A DNA stretch of 64,000 bases from Lachnospiraceae bacterium P6B14 (GCA_000687695.1 JHWZ01000006.1:117754-181753), one strand, 5' to 3'. Shown: positions 44,070 through 53,046, numbered from the stretch's first letter. Translations and numbers: made by a program. Notes: generated by a model not told the origin, from the letters alone.

Positions 44070-45604
44070 TATGCCTCCGCTTCTTCCTTATACTCTCTTA
44101 CCTTTTTGAAATCATCAAGCACTTCCTGACTTGGCTTCTTGGTAACAAGACTCACGATAATGATAGCAAAGAGGCTGATAAAGAATCCAAGCAGCAGTGA
44201 GTAAAGACCTGTCTTTGCGTACAGGGTCTCACCACCGAACGGGATATAATCCCAAATGATAACAAATGCTCCACCTGTAAAAATACCCGCGAAGGCGCCG
44301 GCAATATTTGTTCTCTTCCAGAAGAGTGAAAGTACAACCAAAGGTCCGAACGCACATCCGAGACCGGCCCACGCATCCGACACGAGATTCATGATCGATG
44401 AGTTCGGATCCCAGGCGATGACAGTAGCGATCACTGCTACGATAACGACCGTAATACGGCTTACCCAAAGCACCTTTTTATCCGGTGCATCCTTTTTGAT
44501 AAGGTTTTTATAAATATCCTTCGATACCGATGACGCACAGACAAGAAGCTGTGAATCCGCGGTCGACATGATAGCCGCGAGGATTCCGCAGAGGAAAATA
44601 CCTCCGATAAATATAAATACCATATTATCCGAGAACACTTTCTGGATCATCTCGATAAACACATTCTCTGAATCCTCAAGTCCCGGGATATATCCGCGTC
44701 CTATGATACCGATCACACATGCGGCTGCAAGTGAAACAGCCACCCATACTGTCGCGATGGTCGTGGATTTTTTGATCTCCTTCTCGCTACGTACCGCCAT
44801 GAAACGAACAAGGATATGAGGCATTCCGCAGTATCCGAATCCCCATGCGAGGTCAGACAGGATGGATGATAACGGATACGGCTCTCCTCCGGCATACATC
44901 ATATTCAGATAATCAGAATCTGTTACACCACCGGCTGTAAGTGCACCTGCCACATCTCCACCGATTGCCATATATGCAAGGATCGGCACTGTAAGAAGTC
45001 CGATAAACATCAGCGCGCCCTGTACAAAGTCCGTCTTACAGACCGCAAGGAATCCACCCATGAAGGTGTACGCCAGGATAACCAACGCTCCGATAACCAT
45101 AGCCACATGATAGTCAAGTCCGAATACACGGTTGAAAAGCTTTCCTCCCGAAGCAAGTGCGGATGCAGTATACACCAGGAAGAATATGGTGATAACGATG
45201 GATGACAGAGTCATCAGGACTCTTTTCTTGTCATGGAAACGATTGCTGAAAAACTCAGGCAATGTCATAGAGTTGTTCGCCACGATAGTATAACGACGAA
45301 GCGGCTTGGCGATAAACACCCAGTTAAGAACCGTACCTATGAAAAGACCAATCGCGATCCATACTCGGCCGGTACCGCCGATATAGATCGATCCCGGAAG
45401 ACCCATCAAAAGCCATCCACTCATATCGGATGCCTGAGCTGACAGAGCTGCTACCCAGCTGCTGAGTCCACGTCCGCCAAGGAAATAATCCTCTGTTGTC
45501 TGTGTTTTTTTCATATTGAATACACCGATGCTGATCATCATCACGAGATAACACGCAAATGCGATCAATATCAGGATTCCCTTTGATGAAAATACTGTTA
45601 CCAT
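44069..45604 (-). CDS. putP: sodium/proline symporter, SSS family
   Basis: Na+-coupled solute importer with about 13 membrane segments, 511 residues. The PutP-type signatures are SDMSGWLLMGLPGSIYIGG near 55, LRRYTIVANNSMTLPEFFSNRF, YTFMGGFLAVCKTDFVQG and ADSQLLVCASSVSKDIY. These match proline symporters better than sugar symporters of the same family. It heads an operon with a GH43 gene, which raises the possibility of another substrate. Its promoter at 45649-45677 is divergent from glpK. Confidence 0.88.
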   Translation of the reverse strand: MVTVFSSKGILILIAFACYLVMMISIGVFNMKKTQTTEDYFLGGRGLSSWVAALSAQASDMSGWLLMGLPGSIYIGGTGRVWIAIGLFIGTVLNWVFIAKPLRRYTIVANNSMTLPEFFSNRFHDKKRVLMTLSSIVITIFFLVYTASALASGGKLFNRVFGLDYHVAMVIGALVILAYTFMGGFLAVCKTDFVQGALMFIGLLTVPILAYMAIGGDVAGALTAGGVTDSDYLNMMYAGGEPYPLSSILSDLAWGFGYCGMPHILVRFMAVRSEKEIKKSTTIATVWVAVSLAAACVIGIIGRGYIPGLEDSENVFIEMIQKVFSDNMVFIFIGGIFLCGILAAIMSTADSQLLVCASSVSKDIYKNLIKKDAPDKKVLWVSRITVVIVAVIATVIAWDPNSSIMNLVSDAWAGLGCAFGPLVVLSLFWKRTNIAGAFAGIFTGGAFVIIWDYIPFGGETLYAKTGLYSLLLGFFISLFAIIIVSLVTKKPSQEVLDDFKKVREYKEEAEA

Positions 45605-45648
45605 TTTACTTCTCCTTTTTCATATTAAAAAATATCAACACGCGTAAT

Positions 45649-45677
45649 ACTATATCATAAAACACGTATAAACGCAA
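45649..45677 (-). promoter_or_regulatory. promoter of the putP-GH43 operon
   Basis: TTGCGT, 17-base spacer, TATAGT on the minus strand. The divergent glpK promoter, probably with TATAAT at about 45709-45714, lies in the same interval. Confidence 0.7.
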
Positions 45678-45741
45678 GAAAAAAGTGTATACAAAAGGCT
45701 TTTGATACGATATAATTGAGAATGCGAGGAGGGTATGATCA

Positions 45742-47241
45742 ATGAGCAAATACATCATGGCACTCGATGCCGGTACAACGAGTAACAGATGCATTCTTTT
45801 TGATAAAAAGGGCAAGCTCTGCGCAATGGCTCAAAAAGAGTTCACGCAGTACTTCCCGAAGCCCGGCTGGGTTGAGCATGACGCCGGTGAGATATGGTCA
45901 ACCATGCTCGGTTGCGCCGCAGAGGCGATGAGTAAGGTTGGTGCGTCCGCATCCGATATCGCAGGTATAGGTATAACCAACCAAAGGGAGACCACCATCG
46001 TCTGGGACTCCTCTACCGGAGAGCCTATCGGACCTGCCATCGTATGGCAGTGCCGCAGGACTGCAGATATCTGTGACGAGCTTAAGGCCAGGGGCTTTAC
46101 CGAAAAGTTCAGGGCACGGACAGGGCTCATCCCCGATGCCTACTTTTCTGCGACCAAGCTCAAATGGATCCTTGACCACAATGAAGGCTCAAGAGAACGT
46201 GCGAAAAAGGGCGAGCTGAAGTTCGGAACAGTCGAAACCTGGCTCATATGGAAACTTACGGGTGGAAAGGTACACGTCACCGACTACTCCAACGCCTCCC
46301 GAACGATGATGTTCAACATAAACACACTTGAGTGGGACGATGCCATACTAAGGCTTCTCGATATCCCGAAGCGGATGCTTCCTGATCCCAAGCCCTGCAG
46401 CCAGGTATACGGAAGGACCGATCCCAAGCTCCTCGGTGGGCGCATAAAAATAGCGGGAGCCGCGGGAGATCAACAGGCTGCACTCTTCGGACAGGCCTGC
46501 TTCGAAAAGGGCGACGCGAAAAACACCTACGGAACCGGTTGCTTTTTACTCGCGAACACCGGAGACAAGCCCGTATTCTCGAAAAACGGTCTCGTCACGA
46601 CCATAGCCTGGGGTATAAACGGAAAGATATGCTACGCGATGGAAGGTTCGATCTTTATCGCGGGCGCGGCCGTACAGTGGCTGCGTGACGAGCTGCATAT
46701 GATAAACAATGCTTCCGAGACTGAGGAGCTCGCACTCAAAGTAAACGATACAAACGGTTGCTACGTCGTCCCTGCATTTACAGGCCTCGGTGCTCCATAC
46801 TGGGATCCGTATGCAAGAGGAGTTATAGTAGGACTCACCAGGGGAGTAAACAGAAACCACATCATACGAGCTACTCTGGAGTCCATCGCATTCCAAACCT
46901 ACGATGTTATCAAAGCGATGGAGGCCGACCTCGGTGAAAAGCTCACTGTACTGAAAGTAGACGGAGGCGCCAGCGTCAACAACTTCCTTATGCAACAGCA
47001 GGCGAACATCGCGGCAAAGCGGGTGATCCGCCCGGCATCTGTTGAGAGCACCGCATTGGGTGCGGCCTATCTGGCAGGTCTGGCTGTCGGCTATTGGAAG
47101 AGCACCGCTGATATCCTTGCAAACCGAACTGTAGACAGAACCTTTGAGCCTGATATGAGCGATGAGAACAGAGCAGCTGCTTTAGATGGTTGGAAGCATG
47201 CAGTAGCTTCGGCGAGAGTAAATACCAACGATAAAGAATAA
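45742..47241 (+). CDS. glpK: glycerol kinase
   Basis: Phosphorylates glycerol to sn-glycerol-3-phosphate, feeding glycolysis and phospholipid or teichoic-acid precursors. 499 residues, the usual length. FGGY family features: [18 protein letters not shown] at the N-terminus, [48 protein letters not shown] and [20 protein letters not shown] precedes ATG 45742. No glpF or glpD is adjacent. Closed by a strong terminator. Confidence 0.96.
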   Translation: MSKYIMALDAGTTSNRCILFDKKGKLCAMAQKEFTQYFPKPGWVEHDAGEIWSTMLGCAAEAMSKVGASASDIAGIGITNQRETTIVWDSSTGEPIGPAIVWQCRRTADICDELKARGFTEKFRARTGLIPDAYFSATKLKWILDHNEGSRERAKKGELKFGTVETWLIWKLTGGKVHVTDYSNASRTMMFNINTLEWDDAILRLLDIPKRMLPDPKPCSQVYGRTDPKLLGGRIKIAGAAGDQQAALFGQACFEKGDAKNTYGTGCFLLANTGDKPVFSKNGLVTTIAWGINGKICYAMEGSIFIAGAAVQWLRDELHMINNASETEELALKVNDTNGCYVVPAFTGLGAPYWDPYARGVIVGLTRGVNRNHIIRATLESIAFQTYDVIKAMEADLGEKLTVLKVDGGASVNNFLMQQQANIAAKRVIRPASVESTALGAAYLAGLAVGYWKSTADILANRTVDRTFEPDMSDENRAAALDGWKHAVASARVNTNDKE

Positions 47242-47242
47242 A

Positions 47243-47272
47243 AAAAATGGCACCCGCAAGGATGCCATTTTT
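47243..47272. terminator. bidirectional terminator between glpK and the coiled-coil gene
   Basis: AAAAATGGCA, 10-base loop, TGCCATTTTT; serves both convergent genes. Confidence 0.85.
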
Positions 47273-47292
47273 AACTGTTAAATCCTACCACA

Positions 47293-48174
47293 TCATCTGA
47301 TCAGGAATCCGAAATCATTCTGCCACTGAGCATATGCTCTCTGCTGCTGCTCACGCTGATTGTTCTGCTGAACTGTAGTGTTTTGCTGAGGATTCTCGAG
47401 GTTCTGTACGATCTCTGCTCTCGTTTCAGCGTTTATGTTTTGATTTGACTCTTCGTCAAAGGCTGTCTCTACAGCTCCTGTCTGGCGCTCTACCTTATCA
47501 ATACGGCTGGTGTTCTCAGCCATATCCTTCTCTGTCTGTGACAGACTCTGCTGAGTGTTCTGCAGCTTTTCTTCACGCTTCTCGATCTCAGCCTTGTAAT
47601 CGTTTTGTGAGATCTCACCCTTTTGAGCCATCTGCTGAAGCTGAGCGTTTGTGTAGCCCGCGTAGTTCGTTATGTTCTGCTTGCGAGTCTCCTCCTCGCC
47701 CTGAGCAGTCTTCTCACGGATGGCCTCCTGATCCTTTTTATCTTCCTCGCGACGCTCAACCTGATCTGCCTTCTGTTTTTCGTCGTCGAGTTCTTTTTTA
47801 ACCTGTTCCTTGATGTGCTCTCTGACCTTCTGCTGCTCCTCGATCTGTTCCTGAGAAGCACTCTTGTCATCAGCCTTTTTATTATCCTGAGCCTTTGCAT
47901 CCTTTTCCGCAGCAAGACCCTTTTTGCTGATCTCAAGCTCGATACCCTCTTCGGGCTTATCGGTACGCGCAATGTTCTCCTTGCGCATCTGCTCGGCAGC
48001 AGACTTGCCGGCCTCCTCGCGCTTGACATCGGACTCGACTCTGGTTTCAACCTTCTGCTCAACCGCTGCACGGTTGGTCTCGGTACTCTGTGTAGTTTGC
48101 GTCCTTGCTGTCTGCGCTGCAGACTGAGCGGCATTTGTATTTACCTGGAATGAATTTGCATTTGTCCCTATCAT
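47293..48174 (-). CDS. highly charged coiled-coil protein of unknown function
   Basis: The frame opens at a TTG at 48291, but that part contains the promoter, so ATG 48174 (GGGGTG upstream) is the start: 293 residues. The N-terminus is Asn/Thr/Ala/Gln-rich (MIGTNANSFQVNTNAAQ). Residues about 40-250 are very rich in Glu, Lys, Gln, Arg and Ala with heptad-like spacing, predicting long coiled coil. A less charged stretch (NYAGYTNAQLQQMAQKGEIS) interrupts at about 175. The tail is Gln/Asn-rich. No signal peptide or membrane segment, so cytoplasmic. I know no matching family; a structural or scaffold role is possible. Confidence 0.65.
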   Translation of the reverse strand: MIGTNANSFQVNTNAAQSAAQTARTQTTQSTETNRAAVEQKVETRVESDVKREEAGKSAAEQMRKENIARTDKPEEGIELEISKKGLAAEKDAKAQDNKKADDKSASQEQIEEQQKVREHIKEQVKKELDDEKQKADQVERREEDKKDQEAIREKTAQGEEETRKQNITNYAGYTNAQLQQMAQKGEISQNDYKAEIEKREEKLQNTQQSLSQTEKDMAENTSRIDKVERQTGAVETAFDEESNQNINAETRAEIVQNLENPQQNTTVQQNNQREQQQRAYAQWQNDFGFLIR

Positions 48175-48262
48175 AGCAAACACCCCGCTTTCCAACAGGC
48201 TTCCTTGTCCTGTTCTGTTACTCGCCGAAATCAAATCGGCACACATACTTATACTTAATAAC

Positions 48263-48291
48263 AGTATAAGCCATATGCGCCGAAAAGTCAA
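48263..48291 (-). promoter_or_regulatory. promoter of the coiled-coil protein gene
   Basis: TTGACT, 17-base spacer, TATACT on the minus strand, which shows that the longer frame beginning at 48291 is not translated. Confidence 0.75.
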
Positions 48292-48309
48292 GCGTTTCGC
48301 CTTATTTTT

Positions 48310-48342
48310 CCAGAAAAATCTTCCGACACGGATGCACCGTGT
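48310..48342 (-). terminator. possible terminator after the ABC exporter
   Basis: ACACGG and CCGTGT pair around a five-base loop, about ten bases after the ATPase stop; a T-rich stretch follows after a gap of nine bases on the minus strand. Weak. Confidence 0.4.
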
Positions 48343-48351
48343 TTTCAGCTC

Positions 48352-49119
48352 TTACCAACCCAGATCCATGAGCCATGAGTTAAGTGCTCTGTCTCTATCC
48401 TTTTCACTCATGCTGTCGTCCTTCGGGCTCTCATATTCGCCCTTTATATTTCCGTCAACGAGGTAGAGAACGCGTGAGCATCTCGCAGCCACCTTGGCAT
48501 CATGTGTTACCATCATTACAGTCGTACCCTCTTTGTTGAGCTTTACGAGCTCATCCATAACCTCGTTAGATGAAGTGCGGTTCAGGGCTCCTGTCGGCTC
48601 ATCGGCAAAGATTACACTCGGCTTATTTATCAGAGAACGGCAGATGCACGCACGCTGAAGCTGACCGCCGGACACCTCATTGATATCGTTATCCGCAACA
48701 TCGATGATACCGAGCTTTCTCATCAGGTTTTCTCCATCTTCGTATTTTTCTTTTTTTGTTCTTTTATCCTTCTTACTCTGTACTGCAGGAAGAGTGATGT
48801 TATCAAGGATGGTGAGATTTTTCATCATGTACATCTGCTGGAAGATAAATCCCATCTTGTCAAGTCTGAGACCGGCAAGCTTTTTATCCTTCATCTGAGT
48901 GATATCCTCACCCTCAAACTTCACCTCTCCGCTGGTTGCTTTATCCATACCTGATATTGCGTACAAAAGGGTTGATTTTCCTGATCCGGATGGTCCCATG
49001 ATTGCGACCATCTCACCTTCCTCAACATCAAAGCTTACGTTTCTCAATACGTTATTCTGACGCTTATTTACTACATATGTTTTGCATACATCTTTTACTT
49101 CAAGGATCTTTTCACTCAT
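48352..49119 (-). CDS. ABC transporter ATP-binding protein, MacB/BceA type
   Basis: ATPase partner of the FtsX permease upstream; 255 residues from ATG 49119 (GGAGG eight bases before; an in-frame ATG at 49134 lies at the ribosome site). Walker A GPSGSGKST (about 41), signature VSGGQLQRACICRSL, Walker B VIFADEPTG and MVTHDAKVAARCSR are all present. This type typically powers export of, or defence against, peptides and lipids, or handles lipoproteins. Second gene of the exporter operon; 18 bases separate it from the permease. Confidence 0.9.
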   Translation of the reverse strand: MSEKILEVKDVCKTYVVNKRQNNVLRNVSFDVEEGEMVAIMGPSGSGKSTLLYAISGMDKATSGEVKFEGEDITQMKDKKLAGLRLDKMGFIFQQMYMMKNLTILDNITLPAVQSKKDKRTKKEKYEDGENLMRKLGIIDVADNDINEVSGGQLQRACICRSLINKPSVIFADEPTGALNRTSSNEVMDELVKLNKEGTTVMMVTHDAKVAARCSRVLYLVDGNIKGEYESPKDDSMSEKDRDRALNSWLMDLGW

Positions 49120-49137
49120 GATTTCTTCCTCCATTTT

Positions 49138-51513
49138 TTATTCAATATTTGCTGTGTCACGTGCCGTTATTTTTCTTGTGAATAATGCTGTTATCATTGC
49201 AACTAAAACTGTTACAACAAGTACTATTCCCGGGTAAAAGAAGAATGTCTTTGCAACATCAATCTTGTATTCAACATCACTCTTTCCTACCAAGGAGTAG
49301 ATCGGATCACCGAAAAGCTTCGTGACCGGTATCGAGAGCGCCGCTGACAGGAACGCAACAACAGCTCCGACTATTACAAATCTCCAAGTATGCCATCTTA
49401 CTATCGCACCGTTTGAAAAGCCAATCGCTTTCAATGTAGCTATCTGCGTGACCTCTCCTGCGATGAGTGTCCTTTCCGTAAGGATCGTCACCAGAAGTAT
49501 TACTACCATCGTGATTGCCAAGAGCAGATACACGAGCGCTTCCATCGTCGGCGCTACCTTCATACAGTCTACACAGTAGTCCTCGGCATTCATTACCTCG
49601 TCCGTATCAAATAGATCCTCAACCTTAGCCATACGCGATGAGATGGTTTCCTTATCCGGATTATCGTCAAAATCGATCTGAATACCCATGGCACTCGAGA
49701 AGTGCATGATATCAACCGGCGCATCCGTATGGAAGCGGATCAGCTCTCCCATGTTGTTCATGGTTTCATATATCTGAGTTACTATACAGTCCATATCCTT
49801 TTCGGTGAAATGAACCGTGATCTTGTCTCCGATTCCGATCCCCATAAACTTACTTACGGAAGGAGTGATCGCTATCTCATCAGGCGCCGCCGGAGCGGTT
49901 CCTTCAATGTAAGCATAATCATCCATCTTTGTCCCGAGTCCGCACTGGAAAGTGTAACTATAGTCCTTTCCGTTCACCGTGATCGGATATTTGTACTGGA
50001 GCTCCACACAGAGTTTACCGGGGATGCCTGCATCAGATAACTTCTTTTCATAATCATCGAGCATATCCTGTACTCCATCTATCGAACCGGCGCTGACCAT
50101 CTTCATCGTCTTATCCACATCCATGATGTAGAGATCACTCACTTTTCCGAAGCTGTCAGCAAATGCGTCGCTGCGCATGGTCGATGAAATATTCACCATC
50201 ATAAGTACCAGTACGGTACACAGTAAAAATGTCAAGACAATCGTGAAGAATCTCTTCGGTGCACTGATTACATCATTCAGTGCCAGATATCCGCCGGGCT
50301 TCAAGTGAGTTTTTCTCAAATGGTATTTGTTTTTCTTTTTATAACGCTCACCACTCTGACCTGATCTGATTGCATCGAGCGGCGTAAACTTCTTTACTCT
50401 TCTTGTAAACATAAAGCCAAAGAGTATACATATTATCACGATGCAAACAGCTCCGATAATATTCCATGTTACATCGTCGTTATTTTTCAGCATGATCGCT
50501 TTTGCGCTTTCCCTCAAAAGGAAGTTTCCAAACGGGATGCTGATTCCAAATCCGATCGCCGATCCGATCAACGCCATCGCCAAATACTTCACGATGTAGA
50601 GTGAGCGAATCTTGATATTTTTGATACCAATCGCCTTCATAACACCGATCTCTCTGAACTCCTCTTCGATGGAGAAGCGGATCGAGAATCTCAGGATGAC
50701 CAGTGATACTATGATCAGCACTGCGCTCATGATGAGCATCACAACAGCCAGTATCATGTCCATCAGATAAGATGTTTTTATCAGGTTTTTATCTCCGTCA
50801 AATGCTACGTTACTTGTGTTCGTAAGTGCCGATTTGATCGCCTTCGTATCATCCGTATCGATGTAGCAGCACTGCCCCATGTATGAATCGCGAATAACCT
50901 GTTTTTCCTTAAGCTTGTTGTAATCTTTATCGCTTATGATAAATCTTCTGTTACCGACGATCGCACCTCCGAGGAAGCCATCCTTGCAGATATCGACTAT
51001 CTTTAAATCAAACTCTACACCGTTATGATTAACGTGAATAGTATCACCGATTTTTTTATCCGTCTCATCCAGGAAACCGTGTGATACATAGACCTCACCC
51101 TCCTTCGGATCTGTGATGAGATCGTTGTTCCCATCATAGAACTTGAGAGCCGTATGCGCTCCCGACATGATCAGGTTCGCACCGGATGTCGAGCTGTAAT
51201 CTATATCCGTTCCGTCCGCATTTTTAAAATGCTTCTGTGACGCGTATATAGTCTCCTCGATGCGATAGTCCTTTATCTCCTTTGTGTTCTTCAGAAAATC
51301 ATCGAGTGCACCCACCGCGTGATCACCCATCGTAAGGATGTTGTAATCACCGACACCGGCCTCAACCAAGTAATCGCTCAGTCCGTTTGTCACCGCGATG
51401 ACGTTGTTCATACCACTCGCCATGAACATGGACGCGATGATGATGAAGATAAAAAGGATCGTATTCATCGTCTTTTTTCTCTTCAGATCTCTGCGTAGCA
51501 TTCGTAGAAACAT
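49138..51513 (-). CDS. FtsX/MacB-type ABC transporter permease
   Basis: A 791-residue membrane protein. One N-terminal helix (TILFIFIIIASMFMASG), a large extracytoplasmic domain (about 45-240), three helices with an FtsX domain (about 245-375), a fourth helix and second extracytoplasmic domain (about 410-640), and a last FtsX domain (about 650-785). This doubled arrangement is found in permeases that transport or sense antimicrobial peptides and in lipoprotein-handling exporters. GGAGGG precedes the ATG. A terminator-like hairpin stands in its leader (51542-51569). The neighbouring histidine kinase may control it. Confidence 0.85.
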   Translation of the reverse strand: MFLRMLRRDLKRKKTMNTILFIFIIIASMFMASGMNNVIAVTNGLSDYLVEAGVGDYNILTMGDHAVGALDDFLKNTKEIKDYRIEETIYASQKHFKNADGTDIDYSSTSGANLIMSGAHTALKFYDGNNDLITDPKEGEVYVSHGFLDETDKKIGDTIHVNHNGVEFDLKIVDICKDGFLGGAIVGNRRFIISDKDYNKLKEKQVIRDSYMGQCCYIDTDDTKAIKSALTNTSNVAFDGDKNLIKTSYLMDMILAVVMLIMSAVLIIVSLVILRFSIRFSIEEEFREIGVMKAIGIKNIKIRSLYIVKYLAMALIGSAIGFGISIPFGNFLLRESAKAIMLKNNDDVTWNIIGAVCIVIICILFGFMFTRRVKKFTPLDAIRSGQSGERYKKKNKYHLRKTHLKPGGYLALNDVISAPKRFFTIVLTFLLCTVLVLMMVNISSTMRSDAFADSFGKVSDLYIMDVDKTMKMVSAGSIDGVQDMLDDYEKKLSDAGIPGKLCVELQYKYPITVNGKDYSYTFQCGLGTKMDDYAYIEGTAPAAPDEIAITPSVSKFMGIGIGDKITVHFTEKDMDCIVTQIYETMNNMGELIRFHTDAPVDIMHFSSAMGIQIDFDDNPDKETISSRMAKVEDLFDTDEVMNAEDYCVDCMKVAPTMEALVYLLLAITMVVILLVTILTERTLIAGEVTQIATLKAIGFSNGAIVRWHTWRFVIVGAVVAFLSAALSIPVTKLFGDPIYSLVGKSDVEYKIDVAKTFFFYPGIVLVVTVLVAMITALFTRKITARDTANIE

Positions 51514-51530
51514 ACCGTTTCCCTCCGTTT

Positions 51531-51569
51531 CATAAAAATAACCTCAGTACAGTTTCTCTGTTACTGAGG
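51531..51569 (-). terminator. terminator-like hairpin in the leader of the exporter operon
   Basis: On the minus strand CCTCAGT-A-ACAG pairs with CTGT-ACTGAGG (51569-51542), followed by TTATTTTT, and the permease ATG is only 28 bases further. A promoter cannot fit after it, so the exporter would be transcribed only when this hairpin is bypassed. Confidence 0.6.
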
Positions 51570-51619
51570 CTATCTTACCAAATCAATTATTAAACAATCC
51601 TTAAATGTTTTAATATTCT

Positions 51620-51650
51620 AAAAAAGTGTTCCGACACCCGTATTTTCGGG
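51620..51650 (-). terminator. possible terminator of the histidine kinase gene
   Basis: Two small stems, CCCG/CGGG and GTGT-CGGA-ACAC, followed by TTTTTT on the minus strand, directly at and after the kinase stop region. Confidence 0.5.
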
Positions 51651-51654
51651 ATTT

Positions 51655-52884
51655 TTATGCTTTTCGAACAACAACCGCCGCAGTAAAAGTATCTTCACTC
51701 GCCGTCACATAGATGTCTCCATCCATTCGTTTCATCAGCTCCCTGCTGATATACAGACCAAGTCCGGAACCTTTTTTCTCACCGACATTACTCCCGCGAT
51801 AGAAGGAGTCAAACAGGTGAACCATTTCATCCTCCTTCGGCGGCTCACCGGTGCTCATCACATGTATCAGTTGCGCATCCTCTTCCTCGGAAAAGGAGAT
51901 ATTCACCTTACGACCGTCACCGTATTTGATCGCATTTTCAAGCAGGTTCTGGATAACCTCCACGATACGATCCTGATCACCACAAAGCAGCGGGTTACCA
52001 TGGCTCTCAACCGTAAAGCCCGTATGCAACGATGCAAACTTTTCGTTGTAGTAATCAGTTATTTCTTTTAGTGCATCTGCCAGATAATACTCTCCCTTTT
52101 TAACCTCGAGCGCAAGGAAATCCTCTCTCGAAGCAGCAGTGATCTCGTCAATATAACGACGCAACTCGTCCGCGTTTTTCTTTATCCCGGCGTATGCATC
52201 TGCCTGCTTTTCAGGTGTATCGTAAAGCCCGGATGACAGCGCTTTTTCATACAGCTCGATCGCAGACAGCGGTGTTTTTATATCATGGGAAAGAGAAAGC
52301 ATAAGAGTTTTTCTTTCCTTCTGATACGCCTGTTCACGCTCTTTTCCTTCCTCGAGCCTCTCTCTGAGCATGTCCATGCCCCACAGGAACCTCCCGAATA
52401 CGTGGCTTTTTTCCTCATGCACGGGAGCAGACAGATGCCCCTTGGCGAGATCCACGGTGAGTCGTTCCATCTCGGCAAACGGACGAATGACCTTCTTGTT
52501 AATAAGTATAAACAAAACGACGGTTATGAGGAGCATCGCACCAAAGCCGATATTCATAAATACCAGTCCGTTATACGACTTTTCTTTTTCATATACAATT
52601 CGGCAAAGTGATCCGTTTATATCCTCTACCACATAGTCCTCACTCCCCGGGTTTTCGACATCGAATGGCGACACCGAAACAATATGAGGATAGCGCTCTC
52701 GGTCAAAATCTGTCAGCTTACTTTGGATAGCAGTATTGCTATTTTTAAGTTCATCTGCCAGTCTTTTTATCTCAACCAGATATGTCTTGTCATAAGATCC
52801 GTCAAGCGAAGATATAGCAAAGAAATTTCCCAAGCCGATCACTATGAGCTCAACGACTATAAATATAATAAGTATTTTTTTGAT
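51655..52884 (-). CDS. sensor histidine kinase, probably starting at a non-standard ATC codon
   Basis: About 409 residues if it starts at 52884. TM1 (KKILIIFIVVELIVIGLG), an external domain of about 75 residues, TM2 (GFGAMLLITVVLFILI), HAMP-like linker, HisKA with LSLSHDIKTPLSAIELY, N-box LLENAIKYGDGR and G-box GSGLGLYISREL. The first ATG/GTG/TTG in frame is GTG 52842, which would cut TM1 in half and lacks a ribosome site. Upstream in frame stands TGA, then AAAGAGGTG seven bases before ATC-AAA-AAA at 52884, exactly where an ATG would be expected. No response regulator gene is adjacent. It probably signals for the exporter genes downstream. Confidence 0.8.
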   Translation of the reverse strand: MKKILIIFIVVELIVIGLGNFFAISSLDGSYDKTYLVEIKRLADELKNSNTAIQSKLTDFDRERYPHIVSVSPFDVENPGSEDYVVEDINGSLCRIVYEKEKSYNGLVFMNIGFGAMLLITVVLFILINKKVIRPFAEMERLTVDLAKGHLSAPVHEEKSHVFGRFLWGMDMLRERLEEGKEREQAYQKERKTLMLSLSHDIKTPLSAIELYEKALSSGLYDTPEKQADAYAGIKKNADELRRYIDEITAASREDFLALEVKKGEYYLADALKEITDYYNEKFASLHTGFTVESHGNPLLCGDQDRIVEVIQNLLENAIKYGDGRKVNISFSEEEDAQLIHVMSTGEPPKEDEMVHLFDSFYRGSNVGEKKGSGLGLYISRELMKRMDGDIYVTASEDTFTAAVVVRKA

Positions 52885-52920
52885 GATAACACCTCTTTCT
52901 CACGGTATGAAAAATACCAC

Positions 52921-52948
52921 GATAGAATCCTACCATCAGAATTCTATC
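52921..52948. promoter_or_regulatory. inverted repeat overlapping the histidine kinase -10
   Basis: GATAGAAT - 12 bases - ATTCTATC. The right arm contains the minus-strand -10 (TAGAAT) and the left arm lies just after the start point, so the repeat could be a repressor or response-regulator operator, or a hairpin at the start of the mRNA. Confidence 0.45.
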
Positions 52949-52968
52949 AGTTTTTTTATTTTTGTCAA
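52941..52968 (-). promoter_or_regulatory. promoter of the histidine kinase gene
   Basis: TTGACA, 16-base spacer, TAGAAT on the minus strand, about 57 bases before the proposed ATC start. Confidence 0.7.
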
Positions 52969-52984
52969 GCCACGTTTCCCGCAA

Positions 52985-53014
52985 AACAAGAAAACGGCGC
53001 CCATTCGGACGCCG
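52985..53014 (-). terminator. terminator of the amino-acid dehydrogenase operon
   Basis: CGGCGTCC and GGGCGCCG pair around a four-base loop (52995-53014), followed on the minus strand by TTTTCTTGTTTT. It ends the eight-gene operon. Confidence 0.75.
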
Positions 53015-53046
53015 CCCCCTTTTAGAATATGGATGATAGATGTGAC

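Noticed and set aside
47623..48153. leucine-rich 176-codon plus-strand frame resembling a membrane protein
   Set aside because: It is the complement of the Glu/Lys-rich coiled-coil gene, which gives Leu/Phe/Ser codons on the other strand.
48175..48291. N-terminal extension of the coiled-coil protein resembling a signal peptide
   Set aside because: The stretch contains a TTGACT-17-TATACT promoter and starts with TTG lacking a ribosome site.
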